38,688 nucleotides of DNA, from assembly GCF_003429665.1 (NCBI RefSeq), contig NZ_QUWK01000017.1, positions 1 through 38,688 on the forward strand. Direction: 5' to 3'. Below the pieces are notes generated by a model, which was not told the DNA's origin, made no database searches, and saw nothing but the letters and a program-made list of their open reading frames with translations. Shown one piece after another: positions 24,810 through 33,429 of this stretch; positions within the stretch are counted from its first letter, which is position 1; every line of letters begins with the position of its first letter. The DNA is from Sphaerochaeta halotolerans. Its GTDB lineage: Bacteria; Spirochaetota; Spirochaetia; Sphaerochaetales; Sphaerochaetaceae. The position numbers were made by a program, and so were the translations under genes.

Positions 24810-26473
24810 AGTATGGTTGTATCAGTAGTGATCAGTTTCCCCTGACTCACAAGGGTCCTTACAATGGCTGCAACGGCTGGGGCCGCAACATTTGAACCAT
24901 AGAGGGAAGCACCTTTTGGATTTCCAGCTCCCACATAGATGATGTACTCTGGGCTGTCGATTGGCACCATGGCAAGTGTTGAAACGAGGATAGTCCCATC
25001 CTCGTAACTTCCTGTCTCCTCATTGAATAATTGAGCAGTTCCTGTTTTTACCCCTAGATTCACTCCTTCAACTTGTGCCTGAGTTCCCGTTCCGCCTGAA
25101 AGCGTAGCACGGTGCATGCCCTCCCGAACACGTTCAGTGACGGTAGGGTCAAACACCTGTGAAAGTATGGTGCGTTCCCTTTGATAGCTTTTCTCTCCAG
25201 TAACGGGGGAGGAACGGGAGAGAATGAGATGAGGAGCCAAGAGTTCCCCGCTCGGAGACAGTGCTGTTGCGGCAGCGCAGAGATGCAACGCACTCACCAG
25301 TAGTTCCTGACCAAAGGCAATGGTGGGCAAGGTTCGCCCGGACCACTGGGAAGGGTCTGCTATAAAGGCTTTTGCCTTCGAAGGAAGTGAGATGTCAAAG
25401 CTGCCGGTAAACCCCAATTGTCCCAACAGGGCGTAAAAGGCCTCAGCATCAGTCTGAAGTGCCCAGTGGGAGATTGCGCCATTGCAGGATTTTGCAAGCA
25501 TGGTTTCCACATCGACCTCTCCATGTGCAGATGAGCAGTTGATTGTAACATTGCTGGATCCTGCTTTAAACGTGTAGGAGCCATCACACAGGAATGGCTC
25601 ATCCGTCTTGGCTTCTCCAATCTGGAGGATGGAAGCTGTACTGAATAGCTTGAAAACAGACCCAGGTTCATACAAATGATTCACAGCATTGTTTCTTCTT
25701 TCTTCCGCTTCACTGCTCCCCAGTGCATTGATGTCGTACCAGGGAAAACTGGATATGCCCAGTATATCACCATTGCGGGCATCCAGAATCATTGCCATTG
25801 CGTAATCAGGGGCGAATTCATCAGCAATCTGTTGCAACTGCACATCCAAGGCATATTGGATATCCATATCCAGGGTGAGTGTTACATCCTCTCCATAGGT
25901 AGTTCCTTGCTTCCCAATCTCGGGGTAGGGTTGCAAATAGGATTCTTGCGTCAGTTCAATCCCCTCGATTCCCTCCATTTCCCTATTGGTGAACCCAATG
26001 GTCTGTGATGCATGAAACTGTGCAGGGTAGGTACGTCCAACCCGTTTCTCTACGTTCACTTGGTTCTGCAGGCCATGTTCTCGTAAGGTAGTACGCAGTG
26101 GTTCTACCTGTCGGTCATCAATTTCTTTCTTGATCTGGGCATAGGTGGTATACTGTTCCGCTTTCAGTTGTATCTCTGATGGACTCATCTGCACATACGG
26201 TGCGATGACCTCACTGACTAGATTCATGTCGTCAATCATATTGAGATGTAGGTATACTCCCCAGTACGGTCTCTCTATGGCTAGAATTCTGCCATTTCGG
26301 TCATAGACTGTACCTCTTACCACGTTCTCAGCCACCTCTGGATCATGGTAGATCTTTGCCTTAGATTGGTCAAAAATCATCAGAATGGCCAATCTGATAA
26401 AAAAAATCCCAAGGATAAGGGCAATAAGCACGGTGAAGAATTGGATATACGTATGTTTTGGACTGGTAGCCAT
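24806..26473 (-). CDS. ftsI: Class B penicillin-binding protein (FtsI-like D,D-transpeptidase)
   Basis: A 555-residue membrane-anchored transpeptidase that crosslinks peptidoglycan. It has a short cytosolic tail, one membrane span (about 10-34), the pedestal motif RGTVYDRNGRILA (53-65), GIEGIELTQESYL, and an intact catalytic domain: Ser272 in SVFK, SCN (329-331) and KTGT (476-479), plus AFGQELLVSALHLCAAATAL. No PASTA domain. Overall it resembles FtsI/SpoVD more than PBP2, but that rests on reading only. It lies outside the division cluster from which ftsI is missing, on the opposite strand. No ribosome binding site precedes the ATG and a promoter ends almost at it. Confidence 0.92.
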   Translation of the reverse strand: MATSPKHTYIQFFTVLIALILGIFFIRLAILMIFDQSKAKIYHDPEVAENVVRGTVYDRNGRILAIERPYWGVYLHLNMIDDMNLVSEVIAPYVQMSPSEIQLKAEQYTTYAQIKKEIDDRQVEPLRTTLREHGLQNQVNVEKRVGRTYPAQFHASQTIGFTNREMEGIEGIELTQESYLQPYPEIGKQGTTYGEDVTLTLDMDIQYALDVQLQQIADEFAPDYAMAMILDARNGDILGISSFPWYDINALGSSEAEERRNNAVNHLYEPGSVFKLFSTASILQIGEAKTDEPFLCDGSYTFKAGSSNVTINCSSAHGEVDVETMLAKSCNGAISHWALQTDAEAFYALLGQLGFTGSFDISLPSKAKAFIADPSQWSGRTLPTIAFGQELLVSALHLCAAATALSPSGELLAPHLILSRSSPVTGEKSYQRERTILSQVFDPTVTERVREGMHRATLSGGTGTQAQVEGVNLGVKTGTAQLFNEETGSYEDGTILVSTLAMVPIDSPEYIIYVGAGNPKGASLYGSNVAAPAVAAIVRTLVSQGKLITTDTTIL

Positions 26474-26487
26474 GATTGATTTATACT
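26458..26487 (+). promoter_or_regulatory. Promoter of the LysM/LytM gene
   Basis: TTGGAC (26458-26463), an 18-nt spacer and TATACT (26482-26487), about 27 nt before the ATG at 26515. It overlaps the start and promoter of the divergent PBP gene, so the two transcription units could compete. Confidence 0.5.
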
Positions 26488-26511
26488 ACTATGTAGAAAA
26501 GGTAATGTCGA
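26483..26511 (-). promoter_or_regulatory. Candidate promoter of the class B PBP gene
   Basis: On the minus strand TCGACA (26511-26506), a 17-nt spacer and TAGTAT (26488-26483). The start site would lie about 3 nt before the ATG at 26473. TATAAA immediately downstream is an alternative -10 that would place it even closer. Confidence 0.45.
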
Positions 26512-26514
26512 GCT

Positions 26515-27636
26515 ATGGGAAAAGACTACTACGATGACATGCAAGAGCGGCCTTCTTGGCGAGCAGGAAGGGATGGTTCAGATAATACAAGACCGAGCAA
26601 AGGGCTGATCTGGACAATCGCACTAGGTATAGCTATCTGTGTGGTTGTCATTGTAATTTGGTACCAGTTTTTCCCCGCTCAGAGCAAAGGGTCCCAAGGG
26701 CAAGCTGCGGTGATTGAGGAAGTACTGCCTGAGGTGAAGGAAATTGCAGATGCACCGCAGATCCAGCCAACCGAACCGGCAGAAGGGTCGACTTCCCCCT
26801 CTGGTGCTGATGCCCCGGTCGTTGATAATGAGAGTGCCCGGGCGATTGATTCCCAGGGCCCGGTCCGTAGGACACCAACCACCAGCAGTGCATCCATCCA
26901 ATATGCTGAGCACTTGGTCAAGGATGGTGAAGATCTTGCAAGCATTGCGGCTCTCTACAACCTCAAACCCCAGACGTTGATCAGTGTGAACCAGATCAGG
27001 AATATCCAGGCGGTCAAGGAAGGGGTCACCCTTATCATCCCTGATCGTGATGGTCAGCTCTATACGGTGAGGGAAGGCGATATGCTCAGCACCATTGCCC
27101 GTAAGTACAGTCCGACCTTGGGTTGGAAGACTTTGCAGGAACTCAATAATCTGAAGAATGAGAAAATCTTTGTTGGACAGAAGCTCTTTATTCCAGATAC
27201 CTCTTCATCATCCCTGGCCCAGCTCACTGATGTTTCTCCCATACAGTTCCAGAAACCTTCCGTTGGAACAATCAGCAAACTGTTCGGCCAGTCCTATAAG
27301 AATCCGACAACTGGAGCGGATGAAGTTCTGGCAGGAATTCTCATTGAAGGAGATTGGGGGGAAGCTGTTGTTGCCTCGGCAAAGGGCGAGGTTGTTGATG
27401 CAGGGTACGAGAAGAAGGGCAGGGGACGATTTGTAGTCCTCAGCCATGAGGGCGGATACCGAAGCAGTTATTACCATCTTGAAAACATCGATCCCGAAGT
27501 GAAAATTGGAATGAGCTTAGAGAAAGGCCAGACCATTGGAAGCATCGGCACCAGTGGTACTGATTATGGCAGGCCAACCCTGTTCTTCAGTATTGAGCAA
27601 TCGGGTATTGCGCTTGATCCCATGCAATTTTTCTAG
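26515..27636 (+). CDS. Membrane protein with two LysM domains and a degenerate LytM (M23) domain, NlpD/EnvC-like
   Basis: A 373-residue bitopic protein: acidic cytosolic tail, membrane span (31-50), a Pro/Ser/Glu-rich linker, two LysM peptidoglycan-binding repeats (131-177 and 182-228) and a C-terminal M23/LytM fold (247-373). The zinc ligands are gone: the HxxxD motif region reads LAGILIEG (272-279) and the terminal HxH reads TLFF (355-358); His311 and His321 remain. It is therefore unlikely to cut peptidoglycan itself. LysM plus inactive LytM is the arrangement of NlpD, which activates cell-separation amidases; this role here is inferred. The ribosome binding site is weak (AAGG at 26499). 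Confidence 0.88.
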   Translation: MGKDYYDDMQERPSWRAGRDGSDNTRPSKGLIWTIALGIAICVVVIVIWYQFFPAQSKGSQGQAAVIEEVLPEVKEIADAPQIQPTEPAEGSTSPSGADAPVVDNESARAIDSQGPVRRTPTTSSASIQYAEHLVKDGEDLASIAALYNLKPQTLISVNQIRNIQAVKEGVTLIIPDRDGQLYTVREGDMLSTIARKYSPTLGWKTLQELNNLKNEKIFVGQKLFIPDTSSSSLAQLTDVSPIQFQKPSVGTISKLFGQSYKNPTTGADEVLAGILIEGDWGEAVVASAKGEVVDAGYEKKGRGRFVVLSHEGGYRSSYYHLENIDPEVKIGMSLEKGQTIGSIGTSGTDYGRPTLFFSIEQSGIALDPMQFF

Positions 27637-27660
27637 AATCCCACTTTCCTGTGATGTACA

Positions 27661-27687
27661 AAAGGAGACCGTAATACGGCCTCCTTT
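27661..27687. terminator. Bidirectional terminator between the LysM/LytM gene and secA
   Basis: AAAGGAG (27661-27667) pairs with CTCCTTT (27681-27687), with an inner CCGT-aat-ACGG stem and one A-C mismatch. The two genes converge on it. T-tracts are short on both sides (TTTATT on the plus strand, TTTTG on the minus strand). Confidence 0.65.
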
Positions 27688-27701
27688 ATTGGGTAAACCC
27701 C

Positions 27702-30467
27702 TTAGGCATTCCTTCCACAGCAATACTTGTATTTCTTGCCGCTCCCACAAGGACAGGGATCATTCCTTCCCACCTTCGGGGTCTGCCTTCTCACGGTAAC
27801 CGGGGCAGTATCCCCTCCACCTTGCACGCGTCTGGGCCCTTGGCCTGCACTACCGAAAGCGCCTTGTGCCTGGTGTGTCTCAACCGTCTTAGCCTCCTTG
27901 GCTTTCTGACGATACTGCTGTTCAGGCTTGGTAATCTTCACCCTGACCAAGGTCTGTGCCATGAAGCGCTTGATTCCATCCAGCATTTCGGTAAAGATCT
28001 CAAATCCTTCTACTTTGTATTCAACCAGAGGATTGCGTTGTGCATAGCTTCTCAAGCCCACTGCATCACGAAGATCTTCAAGGGCGGTCAGATGGTCCTG
28101 CCATCTGAGATCGATCTGACGGAGGTAATTGAAACGGAGGAAATCGTTGAACGCTTTTTCTCCGGTAAGGGCAACCTTGTCGTCAATTTCCTTGTCGAGA
28201 TACTCACGAAGCTTCTGCTTGTACTCTTCTGCAGAAGCGTGTTCAGGAAGGGGAGGTATTTCAAGGTGGAAGGTGGTAAGCATCTCTTCAAACAACCTGA
28301 TTCCCTTCTTGTCATCCTTTTCCTCGGAGAACACCTGGTCAACCATCTCATCACTGATATCGTGACAAATATTTCTGACACGCTCCAGCAAATGTTCCTC
28401 ACTCAGAATTGTATCCCGCTCTTTGTAGAGGTAGTTTCTCTGTTCATTCAACACATCATCATAATCCAGGAGGTGCTTTCTGATTTCAAAGTTACGATCC
28501 TCAACACGCTTCTGTGCTTTTTCAATGGCATTGCTCAGCATGCGGTGTTCGATGGGTTCTCCATCCTGCATGCCGATTCTGCCGAGCATGTTCTTCAAGT
28601 TTTCAGAAGCAAACAGGCGCATCAAGGAATCTTCCAAGGAGACGAAGAACCGACTGGCACCAGGGTCCCCTTGACGTCCACTTCGTCCACGAAGCTGATT
28701 GTCGATACGTCGGGATTCATGCCGCTCAGTGCCCAGGATGTAGAGTCCGCCGAGTTCCTTTACCTCTTCATAGTCATGCTTCCAGGAGTCATAGACTTTC
28801 TTGATGGCCTCGTTGAATTCCTCTGGCGAAGCATCAGCCCCACAAAGAGCCCTGGCTCTTGCATCAAGGCTGCCTCCCAGTTTGATGTCAGTTCCTCGCC
28901 CTGCCATGTTCGTTGCGATGGTAACCGCACCTTTTGCACCTGCATTCTCGATGATCAAGGCTTCACGGGCATGGTTCTTTGCATTGAGTACCTCGTGCTT
29001 AATACCCATCCGGCGAAGGAGTACTGAGAGCAGTTCACTTTTCTCGATACTGATGGTGCCAACGAGAATAGGCTGTCCGGTGCTATGGACCTTCTGGATT
29101 TCCTCACAGATGGCCTTGAACTTGAACTCTTCATTGTAATAGACCAAATCCGGGTAATCCTTCCGGATAATTGGCTTGTTGGTGGGAATGACCACTACAT
29201 CAAGGTTGTAAATCTTGAGAAACTCAGGGGCTTCCGTGTCTGCCGTACCAGTCATACCACTGATTTTGTCATACATCCTGAAAAAGTTCTGATAGGTGAT
29301 GGTGGCAAGGGTCTTGTTCTGGCCAAGGATCTTAATCTTCTCCTTTGCCTCGATTGCCTGGTGGAGTCCCTCGCTGTAGCGTCTTCCATGGAGGATGCGA
29401 CCGGTGAATTCATCGACAATCTGGACTTGGCCTTCTGCAACAACATAGTCGACATCAGCAGTGTAGAGCCGAAGAGCCTTCACTGCCTGGGTGACATAGT
29501 GGACATACTCAAAATTCTCATCCTCATACAGTGACCCGTTGATGATATGATATCTGTTGAGCAATTCCTCAATATGGTTCATCCCTTGGTTGGTGAATAA
29601 CACGCGTTTTTGTTTTTCGTCCAGCTTGTAGTCCCCGTGTTCATCGAATACGGGAGCCTTTCGGTCGAAACGGGCAAGAGGATCGGGTTCATAGTAGTCA
29701 CCGGTATCAGGGTTCTTTTCACATTCGGTGAGCAAGGGGGCAACCTTTGCGGCTCCCAGCACCTGGGCCGAGTCGTCCTCACTCTGCCCGCTGATGATCA
29801 GGGGGGTTCTGGCCTCATCAATGAGGATTGAGTCAATTTCGTCGATGATGCAGTAGTGATGCTTGGGCTGGATCTTTTCCTGCTCAGACCACTTCATGTT
29901 GTCCCTGAGATAGTCAAAACCAAACTCATTGTTCGTTCCGTATGTTACATCCTTGGAATAGGAATTGCGCTTTGCTTCGTTGTCCATGGAAGAAAGGATG
30001 ACACCTACAGAGAGACCAAGGTATTCGTAGATCGGCCCCATCCAGGAAGCATCACGGCCTGCGAGATAGTCGTTGACCGTGACCACGTGTACGCCATTAC
30101 CTGAAAGTGCATTCAGGTATGCGGCGGGTACACAGGTAAGGGTTTTCCCTTCACCAGTTTTCATTTCCAGGATTTTACCTTGGTGCAGTACAGCCGCTCC
30201 CATGATTTGTACATCATAGTGCCGCTCCCCCAGAACACGGCTTGCCGCCTCCCGTGCCAAGGCAAAAGCCTTGGGCAACAGGGAATCCAAGCTTGCGCCT
30301 TGTGCTACCTGCTCCTTGAATCTTTGCGTTTGCTGTCGCACCTCTTCAGCGCTCAGGCTTTCTGCCCAGGCTGCTTCCTTGTTGACCAGCTCAACGACTG
30401 GCATGAGGGATTTGAGGTCTTTATCTTGTTTAGTTCCGAACAGTTTTGTAAATAGTGAGGTGCTCAT
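27702..30467 (-). CDS. secA: Preprotein translocase ATPase SecA
   Basis: Motor that drives proteins through SecYEG. The 921 residues hold the DEAD-motor Walker A MKTGEGKT (102-109), the segment [22 protein letters not shown] (DEID in place of the common DEVD), the preprotein crosslinking region, [14 protein letters not shown], the motif [23 protein letters not shown] (seen as [18 protein letters not shown]), and a C-terminal zinc tail [17 protein letters not shown] for SecB and ribosome contact. The ATG at 30467 is chosen because [11 protein letters not shown] matches the family start and GAGAG lies before it; the frame stays open upstream to 30602 without family similarity. Monocistronic. 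Confidence 0.97.
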   Translation of the reverse strand: MSTSLFTKLFGTKQDKDLKSLMPVVELVNKEAAWAESLSAEEVRQQTQRFKEQVAQGASLDSLLPKAFALAREAASRVLGERHYDVQIMGAAVLHQGKILEMKTGEGKTLTCVPAAYLNALSGNGVHVVTVNDYLAGRDASWMGPIYEYLGLSVGVILSSMDNEAKRNSYSKDVTYGTNNEFGFDYLRDNMKWSEQEKIQPKHHYCIIDEIDSILIDEARTPLIISGQSEDDSAQVLGAAKVAPLLTECEKNPDTGDYYEPDPLARFDRKAPVFDEHGDYKLDEKQKRVLFTNQGMNHIEELLNRYHIINGSLYEDENFEYVHYVTQAVKALRLYTADVDYVVAEGQVQIVDEFTGRILHGRRYSEGLHQAIEAKEKIKILGQNKTLATITYQNFFRMYDKISGMTGTADTEAPEFLKIYNLDVVVIPTNKPIIRKDYPDLVYYNEEFKFKAICEEIQKVHSTGQPILVGTISIEKSELLSVLLRRMGIKHEVLNAKNHAREALIIENAGAKGAVTIATNMAGRGTDIKLGGSLDARARALCGADASPEEFNEAIKKVYDSWKHDYEEVKELGGLYILGTERHESRRIDNQLRGRSGRQGDPGASRFFVSLEDSLMRLFASENLKNMLGRIGMQDGEPIEHRMLSNAIEKAQKRVEDRNFEIRKHLLDYDDVLNEQRNYLYKERDTILSEEHLLERVRNICHDISDEMVDQVFSEEKDDKKGIRLFEEMLTTFHLEIPPLPEHASAEEYKQKLREYLDKEIDDKVALTGEKAFNDFLRFNYLRQIDLRWQDHLTALEDLRDAVGLRSYAQRNPLVEYKVEGFEIFTEMLDGIKRFMAQTLVRVKITKPEQQYRQKAKEAKTVETHQAQGAFGSAGQGPRRVQGGGDTAPVTVRRQTPKVGRNDPCPCGSGKKYKYCCGRNA

Positions 30468-30604
30468 GAATTTCTCTCTTGTTGCGAATATAGGGACTTT
30501 ACCCCTTCTTGTAAGTATACTCATACTCCAGTTGCAAGAAAAGTAGTAGTGTGAATAAAAGGAAGGCGAAGCCCGGGGAATAGATGGGACAATTCTACCC
30601 ATGG

Positions 30605-30621
30605 TGTATCAAATTGATACA
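30605..30621. promoter_or_regulatory. 17-nt perfect palindrome, candidate operator upstream of murG
   Basis: TGTATCAA-A-TTGATACA is a perfect inverted repeat with 8-nt arms about one base. It lies 28-44 nt before the murG -10 in the secA-murG divergent region. Size and symmetry fit the binding site of a dimeric regulator; there is no T-run, so it is not a terminator. The cognate protein is unknown. Confidence 0.5.
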
Positions 30622-30648
30622 ATTATACTGGAGCAACTGCTTCTGTTG

Positions 30649-30657
30649 TGCTATAGT
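30649..30657 (+). promoter_or_regulatory. Extended -10 promoter of murG
   Basis: TGCTATAGT (30649-30657) is an extended -10 with its predicted start site at or beside the murG ATG at 30664. No Shine-Dalgarno is visible in between, suggesting leaderless or near-leaderless translation. Confidence 0.45.
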
Positions 30658-30663
30658 GAAGCC

Positions 30664-31752
30664 ATGGTAGTTTGTTACACAGGGGGAGGAACCCTCGGAC
30701 ATATTTTTCCTGCCTTGGCTGTCCATGAGGAGCTTGCTTGCTCACCTGACTACCAGGCGTTTTGGATTGGGCGGGAAGAGGCCTCGGAGAAAGAGGTTGT
30801 CGGACGCTATGGCATTCCCTTCTTTGCCATACGGTGGGGAAAACTTCGACGGTACTGGTCTCTCAGGAATTTCCTGGATATTGGAAATATTATCATTGCA
30901 TTCTTTCAAGCGCTTCACATACTAAGAGTCCAGAAGCCGGATGTCATCTTCTCCAAGGGAGGGTTTGTTTCGGTTCCTCCTGTGCTCGCAGCGGCGGTGT
31001 TGCATATCCCGGTAGTGAGTCATGAGAGTGATGCAACCCCTGGTCTGGCGACAAGGATCAATGCAAAGTACTCACAGTGCATTTGTGTTCCTTTTCATGA
31101 AGGATTCACTGCATTGAAGAAGTACAACCTGGTGGTTACCGGCAACCCGATACGGCGCTCTCTGGTGTTGGCCTCGCAGCAGGAATCAATGCAGAGGCCA
31201 GCGTTCCTTGGGCTCTCTGAGCCGCTGATCCTGGTCCTGGGCGGCAGTAGCGGCTCAGCCCAGATCAATCTATTGGTGCGAGAGACGCTTGCTTCCCTGA
31301 CCGAGATGGGGTATGTCTATCATCAGTGTGGGGCCAATGATGTACAACACCTTGTCCATGACCGTTATCAGGAGGTATCTTTCATAGATGAAGCGTTGCC
31401 CCTCCTGTTGAAAAATGCCACCGTAGTAGTCAGCCGTGCAGGAGCAAATACCTTGGCCGAACTTGCGTTGTTTGGCTGTCCCTCCCTCCTGATACCCTTG
31501 GGTGGGGCATCGAGCAGGGGGGACCAAATAGACAATGCACGGTTGTTTGAGCGGAAGGAAGCGGCAATGGTGCTCTATCCAGACACTCTTGATGCGAAGC
31601 AGTTTTTGGAAAGTGTTTCTTTGTTGGTAGGCGACGAGGAGTTTCGCGAACGGTTGCGTGGCAACATGAAAAAGCTTGCTTACGGAACGAGTGCACACCA
31701 TATAGCGACTGTGCTGAAAACAGTGAAGGAGTCAACATGCAATGGGGTTTGA
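30664..31752 (+). CDS. murG: UDP-GlcNAc:lipid I N-acetylglucosaminyltransferase
   Basis: Peripheral membrane glycosyltransferase (GT28) that converts lipid I to lipid II. The 362 residues show the N-terminal loop GGGTLGHIFPALAV (canonical GGTGGH, with Leu for the fourth position), FSKGGFVSVPPVLAA, VVSHESDATPGLATR, the UDP-binding LVLGGSSGSAQIN and SRAGANTLAELALFGCPSLLIPL. The ATG at 30664 is chosen from the family N-terminus; the open frame from 30601 adds 21 residues without similarity. murG sits apart from the division cluster and heads a six-gene operon. Its end overlaps the next gene by 16 nt. Confidence 0.96.
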   Translation: MVVCYTGGGTLGHIFPALAVHEELACSPDYQAFWIGREEASEKEVVGRYGIPFFAIRWGKLRRYWSLRNFLDIGNIIIAFFQALHILRVQKPDVIFSKGGFVSVPPVLAAAVLHIPVVSHESDATPGLATRINAKYSQCICVPFHEGFTALKKYNLVVTGNPIRRSLVLASQQESMQRPAFLGLSEPLILVLGGSSGSAQINLLVRETLASLTEMGYVYHQCGANDVQHLVHDRYQEVSFIDEALPLLLKNATVVVSRAGANTLAELALFGCPSLLIPLGGASSRGDQIDNARLFERKEAAMVLYPDTLDAKQFLESVSLLVGDEEFRERLRGNMKKLAYGTSAHHIATVLKTVKESTCNGV

Positions 31753-32264
31753 CCATAGGTTCTGTGTATTTCAATTCGATTGACATCATCGTATTCTCTC
31801 TTGCTATCATTGGAGGAATCGCCGGCACATTGAGTGGATTTGCTGATGCGTTCAGTCATCGCAGTGGCTTTATCGTTGGCTTTTTCTCTGCTTTGATGTT
31901 CACCAAGCTGATTGCTGAGTTGCTGGTGCAATCCTTCTCGCTTCCCGGATTGCTTGCAAGCCTGATCAGTTTTGTAATCCTGTTCTTGCTCGGCTATGCC
32001 TTGATGCGATTTGTGGGAAACCTTTTGGAAACCGCACTGAATGCCACGGGACTTCGACCAGTAAATAGCTTGCTTGGTTTTCTGTGGGGTGTACTAGAAG
32101 TTGGAATTGTGTGTGCCCTGGTGATCTATGTATTAGAAATTCAAACGGCCTTTGACCTTTCAGCTGTATTTGACAAAAGCCAATTCACTCTCAATGTTGT
32201 TCGCCCCTTGGTCCCTGAGACAGTGAACTGGTTCGCCTCAACAGTGCAGGCACCCAATGTTTGA
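31737..32264 (+). CDS. CvpA-family membrane protein
   Basis: A 175-residue protein with four hydrophobic helices (about 15-35, 45-65, 70-95, 105-130), the CvpA/colicin V production fold. SIDIIVFSLAIIGGIAGTLSGF at the start (read as IDIIVFSL and GGIAGTLSGF) and LRPVNSLLGFLWGVLE are the most conserved parts. CvpA proteins have been linked to envelope stress and vesicle or wall functions; the precise role is not known. AAGGAG (31726-31731) lies 5 nt before the ATG. It overlaps murG by 16 nt and the holB-like gene by 8 nt. Confidence 0.82.
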   Translation: MQWGLTIGSVYFNSIDIIVFSLAIIGGIAGTLSGFADAFSHRSGFIVGFFSALMFTKLIAELLVQSFSLPGLLASLISFVILFLLGYALMRFVGNLLETALNATGLRPVNSLLGFLWGVLEVGIVCALVIYVLEIQTAFDLSAVFDKSQFTLNVVRPLVPETVNWFASTVQAPNV

Positions 32265-33429
32265 TACATTGCGGGAATACCAGAAGGGTGTAGCTGAACA
32301 ACTGCAGAGCCAGATTGCCTCAGGCACCTTGAGCCAAGTCAACCTTTTTGGGGGGAGCCGCTACAGCCTCAGGATGAGTTTTGCCCTCGAGACTGCTCGG
32401 GTGCTCTCTTGCAATGAAGGGGGAGAAAATCACTGCAGTTGTGAGAGTTGCCGGAAATTTCGGAATCTCACGGTCTCAAATGTGGTTATCATCAGCCAGA
32501 GGGATCATCGAAGTGTCATCGAGACAAGCCTGTCTACCTTTGAGCGATTGTACAATGATTTTTCCAGGCAATTTGTCATACAGAGCATCAGGCGCATGTT
32601 GCTCCAGTATCATCCGGCATTGCTCACTGGTTCTCAGACACAGAGTCAGAATGCTGCAGCTGCTCTTGCCGGCCAGGTAAGCGATCTGCTGGTGGATCTT
32701 GCAAGGATGGAGACAGGGAATGCATCCCAGGCAAAAAAGGCGGTCAAGGAACTTCGTAGTGCTCTCAAGGGCTTGTTCACTGCTACCAAGAAGAATACCA
32801 CCGTTACCATCGGACAGGTACGTGCCCTTGAGCAATGGATTGGCCAGACCAGCATGGGTTCAGGGAAGCGATTCATCATTCTGGAAGCGATGGAGATGAC
32901 AAACACTTCTGCGCGCAACAGCTTGCTGAAGATGCTTGAGGAGCCAGAGAAAGATACCTATTTCTTTTTGATCAGTGAGTATCCTAACCGGATTATGCAG
33001 ACTATCCTTTCAAGGGTACGTAGATATGCCTTTCCTCCACTATCCCCTGAAGCAGTTGGGCGGTTTCTCCAACCGTTCTATCTTCATGACAAACAGTATG
33101 ACAGCTTGGAGTCATTTTTCCTTGAGGGTGGTGGCATGGATCTTTCTCGCGCCACACAGATTGCAGAGACCCTTGTCTCGTCGATACAGGAACAGCGGTA
33201 TCTGCAGAGCAGTGAATTTGCAGCACTGCTGAAGGAACTTGATGAGATGCAAGGATATGAGTTTGTATTGAAAGCAATGCTTGCATTACTCGCAAAAGTG
33301 ATGCCTTCCAGGGCTTTGCTGAAACTTTCATCGTTGGTCAATACTACATACAACACAGCGCAGCTCTATAACCAGAACAACCGGCTGATGCTTGAATCCC
33401 TGTACTATCGAATGATGGAGGAAGCATGA
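32257..33429 (+). CDS. holB: DNA polymerase III delta'-like clamp-loader subunit with an insertion
   Basis: A 390-residue AAA+ clamp-loader homologue. The P-loop position reads GGSRYSL (33-38 region) instead of GxxxxGKT, so it should not hydrolyse ATP, as for many delta' subunits. A four-cysteine zinc module (Cys52, 60, 62, 65) follows, then the sensor region RFIILEAMEMTNTSARNSLLKMLEEP and LSRVRRYAFPPL. Between the zinc module and the conserved IGQVRALEQWI there are about 110 residues (75-185), mostly helical, where the usual distance is about 30; the extra segment is unexplained. It starts within the cvpA end and overlaps the kinase gene as ATGA. A divergent DnaX is less likely given the lost P-loop. 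Confidence 0.82.
   Translation: MFDTLREYQKGVAEQLQSQIASGTLSQVNLFGGSRYSLRMSFALETARVLSCNEGGENHCSCESCRKFRNLTVSNVVIISQRDHRSVIETSLSTFERLYNDFSRQFVIQSIRRMLLQYHPALLTGSQTQSQNAAAALAGQVSDLLVDLARMETGNASQAKKAVKELRSALKGLFTATKKNTTVTIGQVRALEQWIGQTSMGSGKRFIILEAMEMTNTSARNSLLKMLEEPEKDTYFFLISEYPNRIMQTILSRVRRYAFPPLSPEAVGRFLQPFYLHDKQYDSLESFFLEGGGMDLSRATQIAETLVSSIQEQRYLQSSEFAALLKELDEMQGYEFVLKAMLALLAKVMPSRALLKLSSLVNTTYNTAQLYNQNNRLMLESLYYRMMEEA

Noticed and set aside
27822..29027. 401-codon open frame on the plus strand opposite secA
   Set aside because: It is a mirror of the well-conserved secA gene, has no recognisable domain and no ribosome binding site.
30468..30602. N-terminal extension of secA by 45 codons
   Set aside because: SecA proteins begin near [11 protein letters not shown]; the extension overlaps the secA promoter region and has no similarity.
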